Positions 39,414-47,713 of a stretch of 64,000 nt of DNA are shown here, one piece after another. Both the position numbers and the translations under genes were made by a program. The notes under the pieces are model-generated. The model was given only the letters and a program-made list of their open reading frames with translations. It had not been told where the DNA came from and did no database searches. The DNA lies in contig CAIOZY010000025.1 of the NCBI GenBank assembly GCA_903862935.1, positions 94,579 to 158,578 on the forward strand, written 5' to 3'. This DNA comes from an uncultured Opitutaceae bacterium (GTDB lineage Bacteria; Verrucomicrobiota; Verrucomicrobiia; Opitutales; Opitutaceae). The first letter of the stretch is position 1. Every line of letters starts with the position of its first letter.

Positions 39414-41072
39414 TCAGCTGTCCGGCCCCACCCAGTCCCGCCCGGCCTTCGGCGGGATGTGGCTCATGGCGTGCTCCGTGAGCGCCGTGATGGTGAGGGC
39501 CGGGTTGACGCCGAGGTTCGCCCCGAGCACCGAGCCGTCGCAGATATACATGTTGCGGTAGCCGAAAACCCGGTTCCTCCCGTCGCAAACACCCTCCTCG
39601 GGGGTCCGCCCCATGACGGCGCCCCCGATGCAGTGGGCGGTCATCGGCACATTGAGCAGAATCTCGGTCACCGAGGCCAGGGGCACACCCCCGGTGGCCG
39701 CGGCCGCCTTGATCGCGAACTCGTGCGCGGCCGGGATGTAGGCGGGGATCCTCGCCCCGTGGGTCGTCAGCCGCTTCGAGAAGGGCCAGAACCAGCGTCG
39801 CCCCAGGCGCATGGTGAGGCGCCCCTCAAGGGTCTGCATGCATAGGAAGATCAGGGTTTCCCGGGCCCAGCCGAAGGGGAACAAGACCCGCAGCGTCCGG
39901 ACCGGCCGGGTGACCAGCAGCCGCAGCAGCGTCCCCAGCCAGGTCAGGACGTGCACCCGGCCGCCGCGGCCCGGGGCCATCACCGTGGAGATCAGGCCCA
40001 TGGCGTCCGAGCCCCTCGGGTAGCGGACGGCCTCGATGTGGGTGTGCTCGTCGATATAGATGCCGGAGCCGATCGCCACCCCCTGGGAAAGGTCGACCGG
40101 GGTGCCGGGGAAGCGGACCCCGATCAGGGACTCGGCGTTGGTGCGCACGTCGGCGCCCAGGGCGCCGGAGATTCGCGGCAGCGAGTGCTTCTCCTTCAGG
40201 CGGAAGAGCAGGTCCTGCGTCCCCAGCGAGGAGGCCGCGAAGACGACCCCGCGGCAGGTGAGGGTCCGGCGCCGGCCGCGGGACCCCTTGGCGAGCGAGA
40301 CGAACTCCACCGCGTAGCCCTGCGAGCCGTCCTCCCGGCCCGACAGGGGGCGGACATCGACCACCCTCGACTCGGCCAGCACCTCGGCGCCGCGCCGTTC
40401 TGCAAGGTAGAGATAATTGCGGTCCAGGGTGTTCTTGGCGTCGTGCCGGCATCCCACCATGCAGCCGCCGCAGGCGTTGCAGGACTTGCGCTCCGGACCG
40501 GCGCCCCCGAAAAAGGGGTCGGGGTAGCTCGCGCCGGGTTCGTCCCGGTCGTCCCCGAAGAAGATCCCGACCTCGGTCGGATAAAAGGAACCCTCGGCAC
40601 CGCCCTGCCTGGCCATCTCCCGCAGGCGCTCGTCGGCGGGGCCCAGCCTGCGGTTGGTGGTGACCCCGAGCATCCGCTGCGCGGTCGCGTAGTGCCCTGG
40701 CATCACCCGTTCCCAGTCGTTCAGGCCCGCCCAGCTGCCCTGCCGCCACACCCGCTCCGGCGGGACAAGCAGCACGTTCCCGTAGGTGATCGACCCGCCC
40801 CCGACCGCGTTGCCGTGCAGCACCACCAGGTGCCTGAAAAACCGCATGGAGAAGAACCCCCGAAGCCCGAGGGCCGGCTCCCAAATCCAACGGGCCACGC
40901 GCCAGTTGCTCTTGGGCAGGTTCTCCGCGGTCCAGCGCCGGCCCTGCTCCAGGACCGCCACCCGGTAGCCCTTCTCAGCCAGGCGCAGCGCCGAGACGCT
41001 CCCCCCAAAGCCCGAGCCGATCACGACAAAATCACAGGTGTCTGGGTGCGGGTCGGTCCGGCCTAGGTTCAT
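39414..41072 (-). CDS. GMC-family FAD oxidoreductase (cholesterol oxidase-like)
   Basis: DFVVIGSGFGGSVSALRLAEKGYRVAVLEQGRRW; GNAVGGGSITYGNVLLVPP; CNACGGCMVGCRHDAKNTLDRNYL; MTAHCIGGAVMG. Confidence 0.9.
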   Translation of the reverse strand: MNLGRTDPHPDTCDFVVIGSGFGGSVSALRLAEKGYRVAVLEQGRRWTAENLPKSNWRVARWIWEPALGLRGFFSMRFFRHLVVLHGNAVGGGSITYGNVLLVPPERVWRQGSWAGLNDWERVMPGHYATAQRMLGVTTNRRLGPADERLREMARQGGAEGSFYPTEVGIFFGDDRDEPGASYPDPFFGGAGPERKSCNACGGCMVGCRHDAKNTLDRNYLYLAERRGAEVLAESRVVDVRPLSGREDGSQGYAVEFVSLAKGSRGRRRTLTCRGVVFAASSLGTQDLLFRLKEKHSLPRISGALGADVRTNAESLIGVRFPGTPVDLSQGVAIGSGIYIDEHTHIEAVRYPRGSDAMGLISTVMAPGRGGRVHVLTWLGTLLRLLVTRPVRTLRVLFPFGWARETLIFLCMQTLEGRLTMRLGRRWFWPFSKRLTTHGARIPAYIPAAHEFAIKAAAATGGVPLASVTEILLNVPMTAHCIGGAVMGRTPEEGVCDGRNRVFGYRNMYICDGSVLGANLGVNPALTITALTEHAMSHIPPKAGRDWVGPDS

Positions 41073-41329
41073 TGGGGGTTCAGGGGCGCGGGAGCGCGGC
41101 GGCCCCCATAAGTCCGAAGTTGAGGCCCCGGATCAAGCCTTCTCTCGTTTAGGGCAGGGCCCTTTCAGTCGCCGCCCAGGGTCCCAGCGAGCATCAGGGG
41201 GCGCAGTCTCATCGCGGCTCGTCCGGTCCACTAGGCACCTTCCCCGGGGGTTTGTCCCTTTCTTCGGAGGCGGAGCCCCGTCGCCGAAGCGGAATGGTTG
41301 AAACGCAAATCTCTGGCCCTTGACCTGGA

Positions 41330-42952
41330 TCAAGGCGGGGCCGCGCCGTCCGTGGCATAGTCCCCTCCGACATGAAACACGCCACCTCCCTCCCCCAGCA
41401 GCCGGTCCAGGCCGATCCCCACCTCTTCGACGTCAGACCCATCCCGTGCCGGGTGAAGCACGGCCAGATCCTGCAGCGCTGGCTCGACCTGCCTGTCGGC
41501 GGCCACTTCGTCCTCTTGAACGACCACGACCCGGTGCCGCTGCGCTATCAATTTGAGTCCGAGTTCCCCGGGGCATTCCGCTGGGACTACGCCGAGCGCG
41601 GGCCCGAGGATTTCCGGGTCAGGATAACGAAGCTCAAGGCGGTCGAGGCCCCCGAGCGGGCCCCCGCCTCGCCCCCGCCGGCGGCCGCCGGGAGCCCGCC
41701 AGAGATCGACGCCCGGGGCCTGATGCCCCCCTCGGGCACCATCAACTTCCGTTACGCAAGTTTGGACAACCGTGGACAACACGCTCGTTTCGAGGGCATT
41801 GCCACCGTGACCGTCTGCACTATCGACCACCTGATCCGGGACAGATTTGGACTGTTTTGGACAGGATTTCCCAAAATTTGGGGAAGCTATTGAGGAAGGT
41901 AACACCGTGGCCAGTTTCTCCATCTCAGCGAACAGAGGGATGCTCCTCGGATCGGTGTAACGATCCGTCTGCCTCCACTCGCTGTGCCGGGCCAGCTTCA
42001 CCCGAGCCAGTTCTGAAACACCCACGTTCGCCAAGAAACTTGCGAAGGTGTGCCGCAATGCGTGGAAGTCCACCCGGTAACCCCGTTCGTCTTCGATAGG
42101 AATCCCACAAGCGGCGAGATCGATTTCTAGGCTCCGCACGCTTGGCAGTCCTCGTGGGAATACCTTGTCCGCCTCCGAGACCACGCTTGCCCGTAAAAGC
42201 CTAAGTGCGGCCGCTAGCGGTGGGACTAACGGAATCACCGCACTTCTCTTACTCTTGGTGATTTCGGCTCGAACGTCGATAAACGGCTGGGTTTCGTCCA
42301 GGCGGATATCCGACCAAAGCAATTGCTTTAGCTCCCCCCGTCGAAGGCCTGTGCAGCCAGCGAACAGATAGGGTAGGCGACGTTTTCCGCTCGACTCCAC
42401 CAGCTGCCAGAATTCCTCACGGGTTAGTGCCCGTCGATGGAATGTCTCCTTCTTCGCCAGTTTTGAAACAGCCCGAAGCGGGTTGTACGGACTCCGCCCT
42501 TGCCGCTCCATCCAGTTTAAAAGCGCCATCGCATGACCGAGATACTCGTTAAGCGTTTTTGTCGATAAACCGGATTGCCTAAGACGCCACTTAGTGAAGC
42601 TATCCGCCGTTACGTCCCGGAGGGTTACCCAACCGCATTCTTTCAATAGCCGCTTCAAACGGCACCTTACATGGACGAGGTGAGCCCGGCCGCGATTTCG
42701 CAACTCGAGATCCGCGGCAAAATCCGCAGCATGCTGAGTCAACGGGAGCAGAGTGGCTTCTCGCAATGACTTTGGCCCGAGCAGCCCTGCCAGCTCCTTC
42801 TCCTCGTCTTCGATAAGGTTTCGTGCCTTGGCCTCAGCGACTTCCTTTATGTGGGTTTTTAGAGGCTTATCGAAAATCTTCGGACCGTCACTTAGGCGGT
42901 AGCGCACACGATAAACCCTGCTGCCACGGGGACGGAAGATGCGTTTATACAT
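41330..42952 (-). CDS. Tyrosine recombinase/phage-type integrase; the integrated-form ORF reads through attL into host DNA
   Basis: MYKRIFRPRGSRVYRVRYRLSDGPKIFDKPLKTH; catalytic-type motifs LFAGCTGLRRGELKQLLWSDI, HALRHTFASFLANVGVSELARVKLARHSEWRQTDRYTD. No in-frame stop until 41330, beyond att. Confidence 0.93.
   Translation of the reverse strand: MYKRIFRPRGSRVYRVRYRLSDGPKIFDKPLKTHIKEVAEAKARNLIEDEEKELAGLLGPKSLREATLLPLTQHAADFAADLELRNRGRAHLVHVRCRLKRLLKECGWVTLRDVTADSFTKWRLRQSGLSTKTLNEYLGHAMALLNWMERQGRSPYNPLRAVSKLAKKETFHRRALTREEFWQLVESSGKRRLPYLFAGCTGLRRGELKQLLWSDIRLDETQPFIDVRAEITKSKRSAVIPLVPPLAAALRLLRASVVSEADKVFPRGLPSVRSLEIDLAACGIPIEDERGYRVDFHALRHTFASFLANVGVSELARVKLARHSEWRQTDRYTDPRSIPLFAEMEKLATVLPSSIASPNFGKSCPKQSKSVPDQVVDSADGHGGNALETSVLSTVVQTCVTEVDGARGGHQAPGVDLWRAPGGRRRGRGGGPLGGLDRLELRYPDPEILGPALGVVPAECPGELGLKLIAQRHRVVVVQEDEVAADRQVEPALQDLAVLHPARDGSDVEEVGIGLDRLLGEGGGVFHVGGDYATDGAAPP
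41372..41730 (+). pseudogene. 5' part of DUF2249-domain gene, interrupted by the integrated element (3' part at 47714-47891)
   Basis: MKHATSLPQQPVQADPHLFDVRPIPCRVKHGQILQRWLDLPVGGHFVLLNDHDPVPLRYQFESEFPGAFRWDYAERGPEDFRVRI...PPEIDARGLMPP. Joining to 47714 continues ...EPLVRILEGLETLPAGETLTARTDREPCHLFGEAAQRGFRHQSQIQPDGSWVTTLTRG* in frame. Confidence 0.9.
41877..41898. repeat. 22-bp direct repeat copy 1 (TTTGGGGAAGCTATTGAGGAAG)
   Basis: Perfect match to 47617-47638. Lies in the integrase 3' coding region (encodes SSIASPN on the minus strand). Confidence 0.95.
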
Positions 42953-43154
42953 GACTGCCCCCTCTTGCATCGCCCTTTCCCAAATAGGCTAGAAGCGCGC
43001 TCCTCCAAATTACCCAACGTCCGCCCTCTTTGAAGGCAGATAGCTTCCCGGCTTGGATGCGTCTGTAAACCGTCTTCTCGTCTGCTCGAATTTCAGCCGC
43101 GATTTCAGGCACCTTTAAGAGCCGGTCGGAATCCTGTGGGCATCCGTCATTCAT
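42945..43154 (-). CDS. Excisionase/helix-turn-helix DNA-binding protein
   Basis: MNDGCPQDSDRLLKVPEIAAEIRADEKTVYRRIQAGKLSAFKEGGRWVIWRSALLAYLGK: MerR/Xis-like HTH, overlaps the integrase start. Confidence 0.8.
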   Translation of the reverse strand: MNDGCPQDSDRLLKVPEIAAEIRADEKTVYRRIQAGKLSAFKEGGRWVIWRSALLAYLGKGDARGGSHV

Positions 43155-43645
43155 TGCCGTTTCCCCTTTCCTTTGCGAAGTTGTTCCCGCTCCCACCGAG
43201 AGCCCGGCTCAAGAAACTCTCCATACCAGTCCGGCTTGTCCCCCTCCAGCTCTGCCGGTGTCACCGCCCCCGCCTCAATCGCCCTCCGTTCTATTTCTTT
43301 GCCCCAAGCCCGACACTCGCTTTCTGGAATCATCAGCACTTCCAACTCGCGTACCTCCTTGCTCACCCCAAAAAGATTACGCTTCCTATGGGTAATGTCG
43401 TAACGGAAGCACGTCAGCTTCCCGTCCTTGATCCGCTTGTGAACAGCTGCGCGTGACACAGGGGCGAACATGGCTACGCCGCCCGGTGACACCGCGTGCC
43501 CAAAGCGGCTCTCGATTAGACTGTACCAGTATCTAATCTCTTCATGCGGGCCTGCCTTTCGGTAAACCCTGCTGCCAGGAACGGGCTCGCCTAGAGCCTT
43601 GTGCAGATCAGGCGTGACGTTCACGAACGGGAAAACAGTTGCCAT
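43151..43645 (-). CDS. Hypothetical element-borne protein, possible DNA-binding regulator
   Basis: VSRAAVHKRIKDGKLTCFRYDITHRKRNLFGVSKEVRELEVLMI has an HTH-like segment. Located in an operon-like run with xis and int. Confidence 0.5.
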   Translation of the reverse strand: MATVFPFVNVTPDLHKALGEPVPGSRVYRKAGPHEEIRYWYSLIESRFGHAVSPGGVAMFAPVSRAAVHKRIKDGKLTCFRYDITHRKRNLFGVSKEVRELEVLMIPESECRAWGKEIERRAIEAGAVTPAELEGDKPDWYGEFLEPGSRWEREQLRKGKGKRQ

Positions 43646-43675
43646 GACGTCAACCTATGAATGATTGACGCTGTG

Positions 43676-44104
43676 TCAACCTATATTTCGCCCTCTTCTC
43701 AATACCCGCTCCAACTTCGCAAAACACCGGGAGAACGCTGGCCCTTTGAGCTCGTGCTCCCAGACCCTGAGCACACTCCATCCAAGCTTTCTGAGAGCAG
43801 CCCCCACTCGCCTATCTCGCCTCCTGTTCGCCTCTATCTTTGCTTTCCAGTACTCCCGATTGGCTGAGGGCAGCCTCATGTGAGTTGCACAGCCGTGCCA
43901 AAAACAGCCATCGATGAACACCGCAACACGCTCTTTTTGAAATAAAAAATCGGGCCGTCCTGTGACCTGAGAATTCCGGCACCACCCAGTGATACCGTGC
44001 CAGCGCAGCCCGGCTAGGAATCTCAACTCAGTCGACCGATTCCCGCGGCTTTTGATTGCCGCCATGATTCTCGATCGCTCCTCCGTTGTGAATCGATCGC
44101 TCAA
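43676..44104 (-). CDS. vsr: Very short patch repair (Vsr) endonuclease
   Basis: SRIMAAIKSRGNRSTELRFLAGLRWHGITGWCRNSQVTGRPDFLFQKERVAVFIDGCFWHGCATHMRLPSANREYWKAKIEANRRRDRRVGAALRKLGWSVLRVWEHEL. TTG start. Confidence 0.93.
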   Translation of the reverse strand: MSDRFTTEERSRIMAAIKSRGNRSTELRFLAGLRWHGITGWCRNSQVTGRPDFLFQKERVAVFIDGCFWHGCATHMRLPSANREYWKAKIEANRRRDRRVGAALRKLGWSVLRVWEHELKGPAFSRCFAKLERVLRRGRNIG

Positions 44105-44132
44105 TCTCGCCTGCTCCCCCTGTCACGCCAAC

Positions 44133-45062
44133 CTATGCGCCAACAATCTCAATCTTTAGCGATGGGTCCCTTTCGTATCGGTCAATCAGCTCGTTGTATC
44201 GCTCCACAAGCTCAGCGGTCTTGATCCTTCGGCTGTCGCCCTCAAACACAGCTGCTTCGTGGATATTGCCGGCTAGGAACTCCTCGGCCCCGAAGATGTC
44301 CACGCGGTCCGCAATCTCGAGGGTCTCCGCGAGTCCGTAAGCAACAGCCGTCTTCTGACACAGGGTTACAATCATTGGGCGCAACCCTGCACCAAGATTT
44401 TCGCTGCATTTCCGCAATAATGCTTCACCGGGACTTGTCGTCACGTGAATGGCCATATCTCCCCACACGAAATCCCCAGCCCTCCCCTCCGCTCTGTCCG
44501 CCTCAGAAGCCGAGTGGTGCTCAATCTGCCCCTTCGTGATGCCGGCAAACTTTGCTCCGATAAGATGCTGCAACATTATCCCTTCGGATCGTGACCCCAC
44601 CATTTCCCTCTGACGAACTCGGGCCTGTCCCAATACGTCACTAACAGCCGCCCTAACCGAAAGGGCCGCATCAACTCGAAACTTGAATGGCTTCCCTGCA
44701 AAATAGCCTAAGACCTGTTCCACCCAAAACTTTTCGACCTCCGCTAAGTCAAGACCACCGTTCTCGGCATGGAGTGCATTTAAGAAGCCAACATAAATCC
44801 GCATCTTATCGATGGAACCCCGCGAGGTGCGGCCTCCCTCCTCGGAGAGTACCCTTTCAATTCCGTGCCGTTTCAGAATTGCTTGAACGGCTGCTTTCCC
44901 AAGTCCCTTCACCTGGCCTTTCTTTGGAGCAAGCATTTGATCTGGATCGAGCGGCAAGCACGCCTTTGCGTGGTCCGTCACCACAAGAGCGACTGATAGC
45001 GCGCCGGATCCTGAAAACCCGTTGTCTGTTGCGAATCCTAACAGCTCACTTTTTAGACTCAT
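44133..45062 (-). CDS. DUF4928-like protein, putative restriction-modification partner (candidate endonuclease)
   Basis: Located between the C5-MTase (4-nt overlap ATGA) and Vsr. Sequence ...SEGIMLQHLIGAKFAGITKGQIEHHSASEADRAEGRAGDFVWGDMAIHVTTSPGEALLRKCSENLGAGLRPMIVT. Confidence 0.65.
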   Translation of the reverse strand: MSLKSELLGFATDNGFSGSGALSVALVVTDHAKACLPLDPDQMLAPKKGQVKGLGKAAVQAILKRHGIERVLSEEGGRTSRGSIDKMRIYVGFLNALHAENGGLDLAEVEKFWVEQVLGYFAGKPFKFRVDAALSVRAAVSDVLGQARVRQREMVGSRSEGIMLQHLIGAKFAGITKGQIEHHSASEADRAEGRAGDFVWGDMAIHVTTSPGEALLRKCSENLGAGLRPMIVTLCQKTAVAYGLAETLEIADRVDIFGAEEFLAGNIHEAAVFEGDSRRIKTAELVERYNELIDRYERDPSLKIEIVGA

Positions 45063-46192
45063 GCGATTGCTTGTGCCATCTCAGCGTTAGCCGCTGCCAA
45101 TGGATCTAGAAGGTACCGCCTCAAATGTGCAACGACTGGAACACACAACCCGTCACCAACCACATCATAGGCGTCGTTGTATTCAGGCGGTAGCCAGTAT
45201 GAAGCCGGAAGGCCTTGTAATCGCGCGGCTTCTCGTGGTGAAAGCAGGCGGGAACGAACTTGCGAACCATTTACCTCTAGGACGATTTGCCGCGATGACC
45301 CTCCAGCACTTGTTCGCAAGCAGCCGGCAACACCGTCGAATCGAACCTCCGCTCTCTGTTTTCCATTTCGGGTTCGGCGGTAAACTGTGCCGACGATTCG
45401 CCTGTGTAACTCTTGGGCTTGGCGCACCTTCGAGCGATGCAGTTCATTCATCAGCGACAATAAGTAATCGGTCTCCTGCTTGCTATGCCACGAGACCCAG
45501 CCTCGCGGGTTTTTCTCGATGAGCGTGCCTAGCCTGCGAACTCGCCTGACAGGCGCAGGGAGAGTCCACCAGATCCATTTCCCGCGCGCCTCATCCGAAA
45601 TCGACCCGAAGGCTCTTATCACAGCATTATCATGCCAAAGCGACTCAGGCCCAAACTGACATAGATGTTCCGGGATCGTAGCACCTTGCCGCACCGCTAT
45701 CACAAATAGTCTTGGACGCGATTGCGGGACAAAGAGGGCCGCATCAATGACCAGTGGTCCGAATCGATAATCCGCCCCTGATAAGGCAGAACAGATCGCC
45801 CTGATATCCTGTCCGTCGTTAGACGTTAAGGCACCTTCAACATTTTCAAGAACGATCAAGGTCGGCCTGACGGTCCGCATTAACCTCATGAAAGGCCAGA
45901 ACGTTCCTGACCTCGTCCTCTTCTTCGCGTTGCTATGCCCAATGCCCTCCTTATCTCCAGCTAACGATAAGTCTTGGCATGGGAACGACGCCCAAGCGAG
46001 GTCTGCTGGCGGAACAGTGGTCGGATCGACGGCTGCAACATCGCCTTCGACCAGTTCATTGCCGCCCCAATTCTCTCGATAAATCCGCGCTTTTGTTGGA
46101 TCGAAATCGTTCGCCCATTGGCAGGCCCAATCATTACCCAGCCCCGCGCGGGCCATGCCCCCGCCGGCGAAGAATTCCAAGAAATTGGGCAT
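45059..46192 (-). CDS. DNA (cytosine-5-)-methyltransferase
   Basis: LEFFAGGGMARAGLGNDWACQWANDFD; ASFPCQDLSLAG (PCQ motif); LIVLENVEGALTS (ENV motif); VPQSRPRLFVIAVR; SPREAARLQGLPASY. Confidence 0.95.
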   Translation of the reverse strand: MPNFLEFFAGGGMARAGLGNDWACQWANDFDPTKARIYRENWGGNELVEGDVAAVDPTTVPPADLAWASFPCQDLSLAGDKEGIGHSNAKKRTRSGTFWPFMRLMRTVRPTLIVLENVEGALTSNDGQDIRAICSALSGADYRFGPLVIDAALFVPQSRPRLFVIAVRQGATIPEHLCQFGPESLWHDNAVIRAFGSISDEARGKWIWWTLPAPVRRVRRLGTLIEKNPRGWVSWHSKQETDYLLSLMNELHRSKVRQAQELHRRIVGTVYRRTRNGKQRAEVRFDGVAGCLRTSAGGSSRQIVLEVNGSQVRSRLLSPREAARLQGLPASYWLPPEYNDAYDVVGDGLCVPVVAHLRRYLLDPLAAANAEMAQAIA

Positions 46193-46237
46193 GAGTCAGC
46201 AAAGCGTTTGCTGCGCCCCAATGTCAATCCGCTCTGC

Positions 46238-47503
46238 CTACTCGCATTTAACCCCTGGCATTTTCCCGTTTGTTCGCGGCTGAAGAGGACCGGGAGGAAC
46301 CTCTGAAACAACGGTTGATATGAAGGTCTCCCAGTCAGAAGCGCTCGCTCCGATCACCATTCCGCGCAGGCGATAGCACCAATTTTGTCCGAAGCGCCGC
46401 CGTAGGCCTTCGAAATCCGTTCCGCCTGCCGCTACCGCTAGTTCGCCCAATCGTTTTCGCCACGCCGCCGCACCCGGAGACGCCCAACTGAACTGCCGTG
46501 AGCAGCGCCTCCAACTCGCTGCCTCTCTTCTGTCGCACTCAACACGCCGGCAACCCTTCCATTCGCCCCTCCGGAAGTGTAGTCCTGCCTCAAGATACTT
46601 GCCGATATATTCAGCCACAGCTGCTTCGGCTTTACGGAAAGGTAAGAACTCGGAGCGGCCCAATCCGTATCGGGAGCACCAGCGTCGCAGTTCAGCCCAA
46701 CATTTTCGAAGCTCAGGAGGAGCGTTCCGCGCATATTCCTTTGTCAACGCCCTTGCTGTGCCAAGATCGCCCTTCTTACGAGCGGCCGCCGCACCCCAAA
46801 GGGCCTCCCAGTCGAATGCATTTGGTTTCAGGTCAAACGGTGTAGCTACCAACAGGTGCCAATGAGGAGCCCCCCTTTCTTGAGGCTCTAGAACTCGGAT
46901 ATACGAGCGAATCCATGGCAGGCGACGCCGTCGCATTTTGTGCCAACGCTGCGCGAATTCCCTTGGATTTAAGTCTTCTCGCGTTGTCAGGGTCAGGAAT
47001 CCGCACTGTTCCCGGCGATAGTGCTCAGAAAAGGCTTCAACATTCCTGCGCAGGGCGAAAGCACCCTTTCGCTCAGGCGGGCTCGGTGGCTCCATGGTTA
47101 CCCATGTCTTTCCATCCTCAGACCTCCGCCAATGGCGGCCTGCGTTATCGAATCCGTCGTCCTTTCCTTCCGCCTCACAGTCGATTCGGACACCCTCGCC
47201 ATTGTGGTACCCGTAGATGGTCGCTGTCCGGGTAAGCCGATACTCGCCCGGCAGTCTGTAGGTCGCGCAATTGTTTTTATTTCGACTAGGAAGGCCGGCG
47301 GGGCCGCTCAGGCCGCGCTCCGCGCGGCCTGGGGCGTCCCCTTCCGGCCCCCAAGCCTCGGAATTACCCCACGCCCCTTCCCCCGCCCCAACGGGGCGGG
47401 GAACCTCCCGCTTGCTCTGGGCGCTTCGCTGGGGCTCCGCGTCCCGTCGCTGCGCTCCGCCATCGACGGAGCCGCAAGCGAGTTCTGACTCACCGGGTCC
47501 CAC
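46238..47503 (-). CDS. HUH-superfamily rolling-circle replication initiator (Rep); start codon uncertain
   Basis: GFLTLTTREDLNPREFAQRWHKMRRRRLPWIRSYIRVLEPQERGAPHWHLLVATPFDL (HxH = HUH motif) and AVAEYIGKYLEAG (YxxKY catalytic-Tyr motif). The N-terminal ~70 codons overlap a GC-rich hairpin region and may not be translated. Confidence 0.8.
   Translation of the reverse strand: MGPGESELACGSVDGGAQRRDAEPQRSAQSKREVPRPVGAGEGAWGNSEAWGPEGDAPGRAERGLSGPAGLPSRNKNNCATYRLPGEYRLTRTATIYGYHNGEGVRIDCEAEGKDDGFDNAGRHWRRSEDGKTWVTMEPPSPPERKGAFALRRNVEAFSEHYRREQCGFLTLTTREDLNPREFAQRWHKMRRRRLPWIRSYIRVLEPQERGAPHWHLLVATPFDLKPNAFDWEALWGAAAARKKGDLGTARALTKEYARNAPPELRKCWAELRRWCSRYGLGRSEFLPFRKAEAAVAEYIGKYLEAGLHFRRGEWKGCRRVECDRREAASWRRCSRQFSWASPGAAAWRKRLGELAVAAGGTDFEGLRRRFGQNWCYRLRGMVIGASASDWETFISTVVSEVPPGPLQPRTNGKMPGVKCE
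47310..47330. other. Perfect hairpin (AGGCCGCGC TCC GCGCGGCCT), candidate part of the element replication origin
   Basis: 9-bp perfect stem (10 bp with the outer C-G pair 47309/47331) and a 3-nt loop upstream of the Rep gene. Confidence 0.6.
47381..47401. other. Perfect hairpin (CCCCGCCCC AAC GGGGCGGGG), candidate part of the element replication origin
   Basis: 9-bp perfect stem and 3-nt loop, 50 bp from the preceding hairpin. Confidence 0.6.
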
Positions 47504-47616
47504 GGGCCGCCTCCATTGCGGCCCGAATCAGTGTCAATAGTGCATCACGTACGGGCTGACCTAGCAGTGGCCAACACTGGACGATTGTGCCCAGTTCTGG
47601 ACTCAGTTTGTCAGCG

Positions 47617-47638
47617 TTTGGGGAAGCTATTGAGGAAG
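47617..47638. repeat. 22-bp direct repeat copy 2 (TTTGGGGAAGCTATTGAGGAAG)
   Basis: Perfect match to 41877-41898. Also encodes SSIASPN on the minus strand, in the frame that would continue from the integrase in a circular form. Confidence 0.95.
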
Positions 47639-47713
47639 CTCGCGATTTCTCACTTTTGGAAGTGATTATTTTGCAGCAACCTCCGTTAGACCCTTTGGGG
47701 GTTCGATGCCCCC

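Larger units (their letters stand above)
41722..47713. mobile_element. Integrated tyrosine-recombinase element (~5.98 kb) carrying Vsr, a DUF4928-like protein, a C5-MTase and an HUH Rep
   Basis: 9-bp direct repeats GATGCCCCC at 41722-41730 and 47705-47713. Contains an integrase, an excisionase-like gene and a Rep. By eye it is less GC-rich than its flanks. Precise excision restores the DUF2249 ORF. Confidence 0.93.

Noticed and set aside
37807-39561. 584-aa ORF on + strand opposite the TPR/glycosyltransferase gene
   Set aside because: Antisense shadow ORF; no recognisable motif. The minus-strand product is clearly coding.
39951-41066. 371-aa ORF on + strand opposite the GMC oxidoreductase
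   Set aside because: Antisense shadow; low-complexity composition.
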